DNA of 64,000 nucleotides, taken from Skeletonema tropicum (taxonomy: Eukaryota > Bacillariophyta > Thalassiosirophyceae > Thalassiosirales > Thalassiosiraceae). The notes under the pieces are model-generated. The model had not been told where the DNA came from. It did no database searches and worked only from the letters and a program-made list of their open reading frames with translations. The position numbers were made by a program, and so were the translations under genes. The stretch covers positions 1,426,001 to 1,490,000 of the forward strand of contig CM074143.1 in the NCBI GenBank assembly GCA_037178625.1. Direction: 5' to 3'. Position 1 is the first letter of the stretch. Every line of letters starts with the position of its first letter. Below are positions 44,054 to 54,606 of this stretch, piece after piece.

Positions 44054-47000
44054 TTAGGGTAGCCAGACCCAGACTCGAGAGGGCTTTCTCTTGCCGCTTA
44101 CTTTTTTACTAGGGCGGCCACTGCCACGCCCACTACCACTTCCAATTTTGAACTTGAATCCAATTTCATCAAGTCTGCGAAACCTCGTCAAAAAATGCTC
44201 AGCATGGTCTCGACTCAGTTTTCCTGAGTGGAAGTCCTTGTATTTCTTGCGTTGCGATGTCACCCATCGTCCTAATGACTTATAAACTCCGTCTGACTTG
44301 ACAGGTACATCACAATTCCCATGGATTGATTTGTATCGGAGTAACTCGGCAAAGCGATTGTCCCATTCTTGGGTGTTGCGACAAGAGATGAATACACCTG
44401 ATACAAAGCTATTTGTGCCCTTCTTGCTGGGAGAAGCTTGAAGACCAATGTTTGTTAAAAGTTCCATTTTCTCGTCAACATTCATTCCAGAACTGGGAAC
44501 AGCTGCGTTTGCTTCACCCTGCGCCTGTGCATCTAGGCATTGACGCATGAAGGAACGTTGGCGTGAGACCCATCGCCCAAGAGATGGGTTTGGGGGGAAT
44601 CTCTGGGGCACGTTGCAGTGACCATTCACTCTTGTGTATGCTGTAGTGGATCAATGTGAAGCAATAACCTCTATGCTGTCAGCAATAGGGGGGGGCACAC
44701 CCAACTTGATGGAATTTCAAATACTTTCTGTACCAAATATCATTTTACATATCAATTCATCTATATCCCACATAGATATATCCTAAGTTTCATATTTATC
44801 AAAAAGTTGCATCATGCTCATTTCGGCACTACATAGTAGCACATTTTTGGCCATGGAGTCATGAGTTGAGGTGATGGTTGGCGCCAAAATTTGTTCCCGC
44901 AATTTATTTGTTTGTAGGAATTAGTACTAATTTTTGTCGCGGCCATCTCAACCTACTCATTTTCACAGACCAACCTTGAGACTACTCAGCAGTATGGATA
45001 GTTGAGTAATTTTTTAAGTATTATTATTATTATCAACCTCCTCAGCCATCTCAACCACCTCAACCTCAACCTCCTCTTTAGCCCATCTCCATCCTTTGCC
45101 GCGTGTATTGTGAACTGCCTTGTTCCAATATTCTTTCCTAAGTGTCACTGCTTGAATAGGCTCTTCCCCTTCGTCTAACACCTCTTCGTCGTAACGAAGC
45201 TGGACTCTACTTGATGATGCAGCTGCTGACCTACCTGATCCTTGCATTATTCCGATCACTGTCCCACTATGCCAATGCAACATCTCACCACGAGTCTCAC
45301 AGATTTCAATGCGACGGTCAACTAATTCTTCATCCACTGAAGGAGGGAATAAAGGCTGCATTTCTGCATATCTATCACCGAATCCTTCTATAGTAACGTT
45401 AGGATGAAAAATCTTTAGGATGCAGACAAGTATTTTACTGAACGCCGCTGGAGAACCTCCCGCAACCTGCATTATGTAAGTGGTAGCGAGCAAAAAGAGA
45501 GTGAGTACAAATGACTTGATAATAATAATGATACGGAATGCTTGCTCACACGTACCAAATATTCCATGACAGCTTGAACCATATCCTGCGGCCACCTCTT
45601 GGAGTTTCTTCTATAGTAACGTTAGGATGAAAAATCTTTAGGATGCAGACAAGTATTTTACTGAACGCCGCTGGAGAACCTCCCGCAACCTGCATTATGT
45701 AAGTGGTAGCGAGCAAAAAGAGAGTGAGTACAAATGACTTGATAATAATAATGATACGGAATGCTTGCTCACACGTACCAAATATTCCATGACAGCTTGA
45801 ACCATATCCTGCGGCCACCTCTTCAAACCTGTCCTCTTTATAGATTCTCTTCCAATGACAAGATGACCTGCCGCAGATTCTTCCTGTGCAGTTGTTTCCA
45901 TCTCATTCATCTTTGCCTCCATATCCTCTACTGCTGCCAGCGCTTCATCCTTCAAAGCGGTTTCTTTGATTAACTCTTCCTGCAATGTTTCAACTAACTT
46001 ATCTGCTTCCCTCAGTCGTATATCTTTTTGTCTCAAAAGATCCTTTAATTTTGCTATCTCCTCATCTCTCGTATCTATCTGCTTCTTCGATTTTTTTGCA
46101 AGTGATCCTGCCTTTGCATTGACTTTCTTCTTCTCGTTCGTGGCGGCAATCCTCACTTTCGTCGCATCCTTCTTCACCTGCTTTGCTTCTGCCTCGGCCT
46201 TTATTGCTTCGGCTTGAGATGCCTTTGCTTTTGCTGTTGCGACAACTGCAGACTTCAACCTCTTTGCAGATCTCTCCGACTCTTTTTGACACGCCCGTTC
46301 CATCTCCGTCACTTTCTTTGCACACTCTTTCCGAGTTAACTCCGCATCTTTCTCCGCAGCCTCAACTTCTCCTTTCAACTCTTCATTATCAGCAGACAAT
46401 TGTTCTATTTTTTTGGCTTTTCGTGCGTCTCCTCTTTTCAGATTGAATACTCTCTCGTCAGCAGCCTTCTTCTTATTCGTTGGCTGTGGCTGTGGTGGGT
46501 TCCGAGGAAGATTAGGGAGATGTGGTGATGTAGATCTCTTTTGTTTTGTACCCTTTTTGTAGCGGCTTATTGCGCCGCTGTTTCTTTTCTTCCGTTTCGA
46601 CTTTGGTTTGGGATCTACAATGTCGGTGGATGCGGAGTCGACTGCTGCATCATCATCACTGTTCTTGTCATCCATCGGATGAAATTCGCCTACGCGGCCA
46701 GGTGGTTGATGATTGGATGCATCCGTTGCCTCGGTATCGTTCGCCGCCATTGCATCGTTATTCCCATCCATTCTTATCGTCCGAGCAAGCTAATAATGCC
46801 AGAATCATCGGCTTGGTGTCCGATCATGTGTTGAGTCTTTTGAACATTGGCTCAGCATCGGCATCTATCGGCATTTTGTCAGAAAATCGGCTGGTTGGGC
46901 AGCTTAATCTCCACCGGGTGAACACTTGAGACCAACAAACTCAACAGGCACATAGACGGGGGTATGGTCTATGTGCCTGTTGAGTTTCATAGTGTGAGAG

Positions 47001-48831
47001 GAAGTAATAGCAGAGATTAAGCTGACAAAGGGTATTATTTCTTACTCCGATTGGGCGATGGCCAAATTTGGCCATGGTCAAAAAGTTTGACAGAAAAACT
47101 TGGCGCGCACAACTCGTGACTCACAAAAAAACGCAGGGTTTGCCCCCCCCTACTGTACGTTTGCCCTCAAATCCTACCTTTGACTTCAATAACGGGAGTT
47201 AGTGGACAAGTGAGGTATCAATGAGCTTCTACGGACAATATAAATAACATTGACGCTTTGAAATAGGGTCAACATCCTAGTAGTTACTGAGTTATGGCTA
47301 GTCGTAGGGAGCCCATTTTCTCCATGGTTGTGTCGTTTTAGATGCCATAATCGGAGGTGAGTCAGGGCAAAATACTTAGTTTTACCTTGGATAAGTAGGA
47401 ATTATTATGTGAGTGCCAGTTACTGTCACACAGACAAAATAAACTGATCTTTCTCGAGTATGGTAAAATGGGCTTTGAAAACCACTTTTGAAGTAGAGGA
47501 GTGCAAAATTATTAATTTTGGGCTTCGACATTGCATTCTACTAGTTCCGACAAAGGTAATGTCGAAAAGAATTTTCGAAACATTCCTTCTGGAAGCTACA
47601 AAAAGTGGTTTTCAAACTTTTATGTAGGATTTGAAAGCAAACGTACAGTATCAGCAAAAAATGAAAACATGACAAACACAGACACAGCAGGCAGACAACA
47701 ACCAACCAAACACTCACCACGCAGTTCGTCAAACTTGTTCCTCCAGGCGCACACACTTTTGTTCGTCTCCCTTTTCTCGCTTGATTGATGTGACATTATC
47801 ATTTTATTTTCGCTGCTTGAGCTAGAGTCGACGATATAAGCTGCTGCCGATGCCAAAGGGAAAGGGTCATCCTTTAGATCCATGGATGCAGCGTCAGCCA
47901 CATCCAGCATATCAATGGCCATTATTTCACCATCTTCTTGTTTCAATCTCTCAGGTGTAGCAAGATTTGTGCTTGATTCTTTCACTGCCAGTGTTACAGG
48001 TTCCGGCGTAAAGCATCCTAATGGGTCCAAAATCGAAGAAAAGCCCATCTGATCTCCTTCAATATCAAGAAAGGAGCAAGTCGCTTTCTTAGGTTTTGTT
48101 GGCTCGTCAGTTGGCTCGTCAAAGATAAATGCTGACGGACTAAGAGTGGCAGAATCAAGGATGTCTTCTTCAAAAACAGGATCGTTTAGGAGTTGCCTGC
48201 GGTTGATAACAGTCGAGCTGTCTTCAACTTCTAGGGATACAGAAGGAAGCAGAGAGGGCTGTTTCGCCTCTTCCTCATTGGTAAAGATGTCAGAAGAGCA
48301 TCCAGATACAAGAGAGGCAAAGCTTGCGGACTTTGAGATCGAGAATGTCCCTGTCACATCTGGATCTTGATCAACATCGTTAGTGAGCCATCCAAAAATA
48401 CCGCCAGAACCAGAAAGATCGTCTTGCTTGGTATTCGATTCAAAGTCGGCATCGCTTTTCATTGGTGGTGGTGGGCTAAGGCTGAGCTCAAATTGTGGAG
48501 TAGGAGTAGCCACGCCAGCAGCAGCAGCTTCAAATCTTTCCCACTTGGGCTTGAGGGCAGGAGGCCCTTGGTCGTTGACATCGATGCATCCAGAGCCAGA
48601 GCGTTCCCTCTTATGAAGGACGGAGACGATGGGGCGTTGCCTTGAACTTGAAGTATACAATCTACGCAACTGCATATATTTCGCGTTTATGCCAACATGT
48701 TCAAGTGTTGACGGCTCTTGCTCTTGCTGATTCATCGTAGTATCGTTGGTAGTGCTCGAGAAGGTTGGGAGGCTGGGAGATTGTTTCTGCAGTGTCAAGC
48801 AAGATCTGTGACATAGAACATAGAGATGCAA
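44054..48831 (-). CDS. Helicase-associated (HA) domain protein, intact copy with transposon-enlarged intron
   Basis: Exons complement(join(44054..44640,47718..48831)) join in phase 1 exactly as in copies A and C and give 566 residues. The N-terminal 360 residues are Ser/Asp/Glu-rich and low complexity with F-G-W-L-T-N-D-V-D-Q-D and F-I-F-D-E-P-T-D-E-P. HA domain 1 spans the junction (C-A-W-R-N-K-F-D-E-L-R, then N-G-H-C-N-V-P and L-G-R-W-V-S-R-Q-R). HA domain 2 begins near residue 459 (E-W-D-N-R-F-A-E-L-L ... L-G-R-W-V-T-S-Q-R-K-K-Y). The intron is 3077 bases against 95-105 in the paralogues, because two nested elements (44686-47650) sit in it; both splice sites are untouched. A later in-frame ATG (M-N-Q-Q-E-Q-E-P-S) is an alternative start. 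HA domains are often in helicases, but here no helicase motor is present. Confidence 0.65.
45014..46771 (-). CDS. Coiled-coil protein carried by the G8/TA element
   Basis: Exons complement(join(45014..45466,45779..46771)) in phase 0 give 481 residues. The N-terminus is acidic then basic (K-S-K-R-K-K-R-N nuclear-signal-like). Residues about 110-300 are an Ala/Lys/Glu-rich coiled coil. The conserved-looking junction reads K-R-W-P-Q-D-M-V-Q-A-V-M-E-Y-L joined to V-A-G-G-S-P-A-A-F. The C-terminal part holds L-H-W-H-S-G-T-V ... V-Q-L-R-Y-D-E-E, reminiscent of a Tudor-like barrel (weak). A perfect 216-bp tandem duplication covers the intron and both splice sites, so a nearer acceptor (45689) exists that would shift frame; only splicing to the far acceptor keeps the protein. 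No transposase motif recognised. Confidence 0.5.
45385..45823. repeat. Perfect 216-bp tandem duplication across an intron
   Basis: 45385-45600 and 45608-45823 are identical by eye, separated by GGAGTTT. Each copy contains the end of exon 1, the whole intron and the start of exon 2 of the coiled-coil gene. Identity implies a very recent event or an assembly artefact. Confidence 0.85.
46937..46987. other. Perfect 21-bp hairpin upstream of the coiled-coil gene
   Basis: Arms 46937-46957 and 46967-46987 are exact reverse complements (AAACTCAACAGGCAC... with GTGCCTGTTGAGTTT), 9-base loop rich in G. An outer pair, CAGCTTAATCTC (about 46898) and GAGATTAAGCTG (about 47010), nests around it. It lies between the gene's 5' end and the element's right terminus, so it may be a subterminal transposase site or a structured RNA. 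Confidence 0.75.
47151..47650. mobile_element. About 500-bp TIR element forming the host of the nested insertion
   Basis: TACTGTACGTTTGC (47151) and GCAAACGTACAGTA (ending 47650) are inverted; similarity continues through TCAAATCCTAC. The pair of elements together is flanked by TCAGCAA (44679-44685 and 47651-47657), and this sequence occurs once in the uninterrupted introns of copies A and C (TCAGCA in C with a substitution after). So this small element inserted first with a 7-bp duplication and was then hit at its terminal TA. Confidence 0.7.
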
Positions 48832-50086
48832 TGCAATTACAATACAATAACTGAAGCAGACGTATTAATGTTTCAGTCTGGAAGAAGGACATGCATTCAG
48901 TTTCAGTGAAACCAATAACGTGTGTTGAATTGTCTTGATAGTCGACAAAAATTATGTTTGAAGATTTTCTCAGCAGCCTGCCGACAGCAGGCCAAAGATA
49001 TTATCTTCGCAAAAGATATGTTTACACAGACTACATATCTTCTGACATACCGTCCGTGTGAAGTTTGTTATGTGTGAGGCACATACAACAAAAATAGATA
49101 GGGGAGGATACGGGATGTGTTTTTGGTACTAGCCGCTTCGCGTGCTAGCGCGTCCGCGTCAGTGCGCACAAAAAATGTTACACTCTCAAGTCACTTCTTG
49201 TATTCCCTTGCAACATGCTTACCACTCTCTCCTGCCAAAGAAGAGTGGATATGTCGACATGGTTGCTATGAATTTTGTGCGAGTTCGAGTTGGAACTCGT
49301 GACTAAAGTGCTTGCTAATCACTTTTTTTACTAGCGAACTCGGGACCTAAATGCGCCTGGAGCATTTTTTTTGCGCGCGGTAGTCAGGCCGGGTACTGGC
49401 GGGAACAAAATCGCACCTCCGAGAAATTGGCACCGTCCACACAACTCCTTTGTCTGTATCTGCTGCAAAGTGCAAAGCGCAGAAAAATGTAGCGTCCAAT
49501 ATCCATAGTGAGTACAATAGTGATGGACTCAGGAGTCCATCGCTCGGAGCGATGGACTCAGGAGTCCAACGCTAAAAATCGCCAAAACTACTAGTGTACA
49601 TCCTTCCAATATCCTTCAAATCATTTGATTTGCTCAAATATTGAGCGGCGGCACTAGTGAGTCTAGTAAACGGGTGCGTAGTAAATAACCCATGCCCCTC
49701 ATTGACATAATATCTAATCACTCCTATGGCCTACATCATATCATGGCACTTCTGCACCCCATGGGCGATCAGCCACTGCAGCAACCGGTAATAGTCTGTT
49801 AGCGCATGTTATGAGCTTTCGTTAGAGCCGCCGGTCGGCGTTGCAGGTGGCGAATTATTCAAAATATAGCGTGTAGTGTCGAAAAATGAGGACATCGATC
49901 GCAACAAGATATTGTTTATGCACATTAAATGTTGGGGCGGCTAACACAACAAATGAATGGAACCCGTGGCGTAAATCGTCTAATGATATGTAAGGTCAAA
50001 TTTTGTGATCTATAATCCATTCATACTCGCATTTCAAACCATTCCGTTCAATACTCTGTATTCTCATTCTGGTCATAAAAATCAAT
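48832..50086. other. End of the duplicated segment, then repeat-like intergenic DNA
   Basis: 48832-49128 continues homology with 30195-30522 and stops sharply at TTTTTGGTAC. Beyond it are a CG-rich palindromic stretch (about 49130-49165) and a pair of ATGGACTCAGGAGTCCA palindromes at about 49520-49573. ACTGGCGGGAACAAAA followed by GCACCTCCG (about 49396-49421) recurs inverted at about 56056-56092, possibly ends of a larger element enclosing the transposase. No gene. Confidence 0.45.
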
Positions 50087-51256
50087 ATGAAGACTCGTAG
50101 CAATCAGTACAATAGTCCAAAGAGGAGAGCCCGCGGAGAGAAGAGGCAGAAGAACTCGCCATCCAAAAAGCCTTCAGATGACGCTCCATCATCTCCGTCC
50201 AAAGCGCCAGTACGTAAGAAGCGGAAAGAGCAAACGCGATGCGTATGTGGCAAACCTGCGTGTGATACGTTGATGAAGAAGCTGGAGGCGCTCAACGATA
50301 GCAGCATCACTTACTTTAATGTTCCTGCACTACCAAAGCCAATATTACCAAAGGCTCGGAAGCCGGAGAGAATCAGGAAGAAAGATATGATCCACAGACA
50401 CAATAGTTACCTTGCTTGTTTGGGCGCAGAGGCGAAGCGAAGGGTAGAACTGTTTAAGCAGGTTGGCCCCGACAGATACTCCGATAAAAGTTACCCGCAG
50501 TTTGCGTCAATTCATCTTCATCCCGAAATCCTGAAAGAACATCTCAAAGACGGCCACCTGCCAAAAGAAATCCCTAGGGAGGTTGGACTGAAACTATCTC
50601 AAGAAGGGTCATGCATATTCAAGGAGAAAGATGAAGTTCCGTCATCTGAAGAACGTAACTTCGTCGCTCTTCCAAACTATCCGCTGGCCAGGGCACAAGA
50701 GTTCTACTGTGCAGTTGAAAAAATATCCATGGTGAAGAATGTTGCATCCTCAATGGTTACACCGCCGCCACCTGCCACAACTCGATCTGGCGCTGGTATC
50801 GTATCAGACCCACGAGCATTCGAAGCTGCTCTACTGAAAGAAGAGCTGAGAAAGAGAGACCAAAGTCTTCAATGCCGAGAGGAAAGCCTTCGGCAGCAGC
50901 AAAAAGATCTTGAAGCCAGGGAGAAAGCATATCAAGAGTCGCTCAAGAAGTTGAAACAGCTTGAATTTGACTCACTGACAAGAGAAAGGGAGTTGCAACA
51001 GCTCCAATTAGATTTACTGAGAAGAGAAAAGGACATGAATAAGGAGTTGAGTAATATCTTGAAATTGATTGAGGGGATTGGTGGATTATCAAGGCTTACC
51101 TTAACTAACAAGAAGTGGCACAAACGCAACTGTAGAGACAAAGCCAGTAAGCCAGCGCGGCGTCCACCCTGTTCGGATTCCGATCTTGGAAAGAAACTGT
51201 GTGCTACGTCCACGGCCTATTCGGTCTTTATCCGCCAACAGAGCTGCCATCACTAG
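50087..51256 (+). CDS. N-terminal region of a DDE transposase (coiled-coil, basic)
   Basis: 389-codon frame starting AATATGAAGACTCG. Basic N-terminus rich in Lys/Arg/Ser, a small Cys motif (R-C-V-C-G-K-P-A-C-D), a central region with P-A-L-P-K-P-I-L-P-K, and a coiled coil at about residues 240-330 (repeated L-R-x-x-x-x-x-L-E and R-E-R-E-L-Q-Q-L). It overlaps the DDE frame at 51199 in a -1 relation. The last 50 codons look non-native, so the two frames were probably one protein split by a frameshift or by an intron I could not place. Confidence 0.5.
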   Translation: MKTRSNQYNSPKRRARGEKRQKNSPSKKPSDDAPSSPSKAPVRKKRKEQTRCVCGKPACDTLMKKLEALNDSSITYFNVPALPKPILPKARKPERIRKKDMIHRHNSYLACLGAEAKRRVELFKQVGPDRYSDKSYPQFASIHLHPEILKEHLKDGHLPKEIPREVGLKLSQEGSCIFKEKDEVPSSEERNFVALPNYPLARAQEFYCAVEKISMVKNVASSMVTPPPPATTRSGAGIVSDPRAFEAALLKEELRKRDQSLQCREESLRQQQKDLEAREKAYQESLKKLKQLEFDSLTRERELQQLQLDLLRREKDMNKELSNILKLIEGIGGLSRLTLTNKKWHKRNCRDKASKPARRPPCSDSDLGKKLCATSTAYSVFIRQQSCHH

Positions 51257-52031
51257 ATGATCCAGTGACCTCATTTGAATGGTGCCTTGCGGCAAAGATG
51301 AGAATCAACTGTGGGATGTCCTATCGAACCATTGCATACATCCTTGGGCTGAACGCAGAGAACTCTCATGTTGCAGATAGAGTGAAGTGGTGGGTTGATA
51401 GATGGGGCGAAGCAGGAGAAGATCTCTCTATTCTTGATATAACTGAGGAATTCCTTAAAGCAACTTGTCCTCAAGCGTTCAAGGATGAAGGGCTCGACAA
51501 TGTTTGTGCAATACCTGACGGCAAAGACTTCAAGATATTTACTCCACGGAAGAATACACTCTTCACTCGCGCGTGCTATTCTGACAAAGTCCACGCTAGT
51601 GCAGTGCGTTGCATTTCATGGTGCACGCCAATGGGTTTAAGTTTTGAGCACACTAATTTATTCCTTGCTCGTGTATCAGAGAAGGCGCTCGTTGAGCTGT
51701 GGGGACCACGGCTGAGGATGTGTCCACCAGGATGGGTGATGCTATCGGATCGAGGCTTTTGGGACACAGCACGATACTATCCCAATATGAACAGGCAAAT
51801 CACCCCCAAATTCTTAAGTGGTCGCGGCCAATTCACCGCTGAGGAGGTGTCTGCTGATAGGACCATCTGCAAGTTGAGGTACACGTGCGAGGTTGCATTT
51901 TCTCGAGTGACGGATAGATCGATGGGTTGAAGGATGTCATCCCGGCTTCATTTTACGGCATGTTGGATGCCATGAACCATTGGGGACACGCCAATGTAAA
52001 TATTTGCAGGCCGCTAATGCCGCTAAATTAA
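51199..52031 (+). pseudogene. DDE_4-type (Harbinger/ISL2EU-like) transposase catalytic region, frame-broken
   Basis: The frame 51199-51930 begins V-H-G-L-F-G-L-Y-P-P-T-E-L-P and has a helix-turn-helix-like M-S-Y-R-T-I-A-Y-I-L-G. It then has A-I-P-D-G-K-D-F-K-I (first Asp), M-L-S-D-R-G-F-W-D-T (second Asp in the D-R-G-F box typical of DDE_4) and Y-T-C-E-V-A-F-S-R-V (candidate Glu). A TGA at 51928 cuts the protein. The remaining L-K-D-V-I-P-A-S-F-Y-G ... H-W-G-H-A-N-V-N follows in another frame to TAA at 52031, consistent with loss of one base. The catalytic triad is visible, but two frame breaks make an active enzyme unlikely unless they are introns or sequencing errors. Confidence 0.6.
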
Positions 52032-52860
52032 GTCGTCATTATTATTCTTTTCTTCTGTTTTTGTTGCCGTAGAGTGTCGAAGAGAAGACGAACCGATGAT
52101 GTGTTGATGTGTCGGGAGATCCGGGCAGTCAGCTTCTGCATGAATATTTAATAATAATGACTCAACTATGCCATAAAAATTGTTGCCGATGCACAGCCAG
52201 TCATGATAATTAACAGCGGCATCGCTCGTTAGGTGGCCATCGCTGTCATGCTTGGAAAGCCCCACAAGCGCCGCGCGTGGAGGAGAAGGAGGCTCCGCGC
52301 GCTTGGAAAAAACGAATCCATCTACTTATCACTTGAGCTAGCCGGAGGTAACTTTTACGCAACCTTAAAATCAGACACCACTAGGGTTTTTTCCAATTTA
52401 TGGATTCCGACGTTAAATGAAGAGAAAGGGTCAGCTGTGTGTAAGAAAATTTGCCTAACCTTAATGAAAAACGTTATCGTTTTAAGGCTATTTGCGTCTA
52501 ATGTAGCTTACATATGAAGATGGTTAGAAGAAGATTATGTGTTTTGAGAAAGCACAAGCAAGATTGACTGAGGCTGTCCCCGCATGCCGTCCTACCTCCA
52601 CAAAGTTTGGATCTTCATCACGAGGAGACATGCCCTTCAATTTCTCCCATTCGGAAACACACTTTGACAACGCCTCGCTCATGATTGCGGAAGGCTCAAA
52701 TGCACGGAGTCATCCCATTGCTTCCAGTAGATCTGCCTGCTCCACAATGTGCAATGTGCCAAAGCAAAGCCGAAGTCCGAAGTCATCAAAGACCAAAGAA
52801 TGTTATGCCAGCAATTTCAAACCAACGAAGTAGTGTCCGATGCTAATCAGTTAATGATGA
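52032..52860. other. Intergenic; no supported gene
   Basis: Contains a CG-rich hairpin (GCGCCGCGCG ... CTCCGCGCGC, about 52268-52300). A 98-codon plus frame at 52537-52833 has no recognisable domain. Confidence 0.35.
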
Positions 52861-53980
52861 GTTTGGATAGGTTTGTGTCAAGTTGAGGTCCTCAAAAATG
52901 CATCCAAGACTGATATAAGAGACAGAGAAGCACAAAATTACAACGAGAACAAGAAGAGCAGAGAGAGCAACAAACTCAACAAGTCAAACTCCAAGGCTCT
53001 TAAGGATGCATTCACCTCTGCCGGCTGCCGGACTATGCAGTTAGCAGTAAAGGATCAGTAGTACCTGTTGGCAATGATCAAGAGGACGTCTTGGCAGACA
53101 AAATCCCTGTAACAAAATGCTGCGATGTACGATGTAGAGATGAGCTTGAATTATCAAGGTCGGCGAGTAACTCGAACAGTATCAATGGAAAAGCAAGAAA
53201 ACAAGCGCAAGGCCACTTTTCTTCTCGAAATATCATATACTGTCTCTGATAGCTCTACAACTATCTACGTAATGCATGGTCTTCTTCTTCTACTGTGACC
53301 TGTCGGATCACATGCGCTTGATCTTGATGAGTGTAAAACGACTGAACTGCTTGCGCAAAGAATGGCGCGAATGGAGGAACGTTTGGGGCATCTTCTTCAG
53401 TGCATACCAGTGTCAGTTTGCAAGCTTACGCGTCCTTGCCTCAGAGACTGGAGGCACGCCTCTATCCTTCTTCCACGTATCTGGATCCTGATGCATCGTA
53501 GCAGAAGAAACACGGATGCCTTCAACAAATTCTGGGTGGAGAAGATGGCTGCAGGGGTTTCCTTCATATGCAATTCTGATGGCAGTGGCAAGCAGATTGA
53601 TGCAACAGTCAGGCATTTCCGCCTCTTGAAGAATGGCAACTTGCCACGCAGCTTAAGGAGATTTAAGGATATCTTACACTTTGTATCACTTCTTTTATTC
53701 TCTACTGTGTCTGTAACACATGCACGCCCGCACAGTGCCAAAATAGAGATCTCTAATCCGCTATTTACGATGTCGTCAAGAAATCGCATTTCCTCAACCA
53801 AAAAGACAAACATCTTGGACGGAGGAGCAGGGTGTCCTCCGGATGCAGCAATTGCAGATTCACAATACATAATTGATTCTTCTACGCACAACAACTTCAA
53901 CCTACCAAAATTACTACTATCACACCAGCTCCAAATCCAAGCAGGCATCTCTTCGTGTTGCCACTTGTTGCTGTTTTTTG
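52861..53980. repeat. Segmental duplication E (partner 57181-57990)
   Basis: 52861-53333 and 53680-53960 match 57181-57668 and 57668-57975. Copy E has 350 extra bases between GATGAGTGTA and ATCTTACACTTTG; copy F reads straight through. Differences are dominated by short insertions (for example GCTGCC, TACGATG, TTCACC). A plus frame starting M-C-Q-V-E-V-L-K-N-A is short here and longer in copy F. Confidence 0.65.
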
Positions 53981-54076
53981 GTGGATAGTTTGCCGTGCAT
54001 ACGCATACAGTAGGTGACGACATGGTTGATGTTTTGTGTTCGGTGACGGCAGGTTTGGAGCAAAAAGTTGCACAAA

Positions 54077-54606
54077 CTACCGCGCTCAAAAAATCGCGAC
54101 AAATTTTTTGTCGCGAATTAATTTCAGCTAGGCGACACCGCACAAAATACGAAACAACCATGTGAGTATGCCCTTCATAGAGCGCAACTAACAACATGTT
54201 GAACCCAAATTGATAGCCAGAATCTCTTGAGGAAGTATATTTAAATACAATTATTAATTAGTTGACCATTATATAACTACTAGATAAAGCGCAAGCATCG
54301 GTCCAAAATGGCCTATTTCACCTAGTAAATAGAGTGATTCTATGTATGACGCATGCATATATGAGCACCTATGCAGCCGCTGCAATGCGAGTATATTGAA
54401 TATGATGACTCCCAGCGGCTTAATCGAAAGGTAATAACATGTACTAGCAACCTATGGCCGGTGGGCGTAGCCAGAGGGTCGATGTTGAGCGTATCGAGGC
54501 ACTGGTTTCAGTCAAGATGTGTTTTGTGCGTAGGTTGTTAGCAAAAAAATTTTGTCGCGATTTTCTGAGTGTCGCGTGTCGCGATTTTTTGAGCGCGGCG
54601 CGGTAG
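54077..54606. mobile_element. 530-bp MITE with CG-rich inverted ends
   Basis: Left CTACCGCGCTCAAAAAAT (54077) and right ATTTTTTGAGCGCGG plus CGCGGTAG (ending 54606) pair, the right arm carrying an extra CGCGG. GTCGCGA words repeat inside both arms. The flanking 4 bases CAAA occur on both sides (54073-54076, 54607-54610). No coding capacity. Confidence 0.65.

Larger units (their letters stand above)
44688..47150. mobile_element. 2.46-kb element with G8 termini and TA flanks, carrying a coiled-coil gene
   Basis: Ends are GGGGGGGGCACACCC (44688) and GGGTTTGCCCCCCCC (ending 47150), a 15-base inverted repeat with one mismatch, flanked by TA at 44686-44687 and 47151-47152. It interrupts the left end of another element (TA...CTGTACG). 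A TA duplication is typical of Tc1/mariner-type insertion, but no such transposase is encoded; the only gene is at 45014-46771. Confidence 0.65.

Noticed and set aside
44054..44629. Separate single-HA-exon gene at 44 kb and separate gene at 47.6-48.8 kb
   Set aside because: Phase, splice sites and the paralogues show that they are two exons of one gene separated by an insertion.
53397..54197. 266-codon minus-strand frame
   Set aside because: It runs across a segmental duplication and the inverted end of a MITE, and the homologous frame is not kept in the partner copy at 57 kb.
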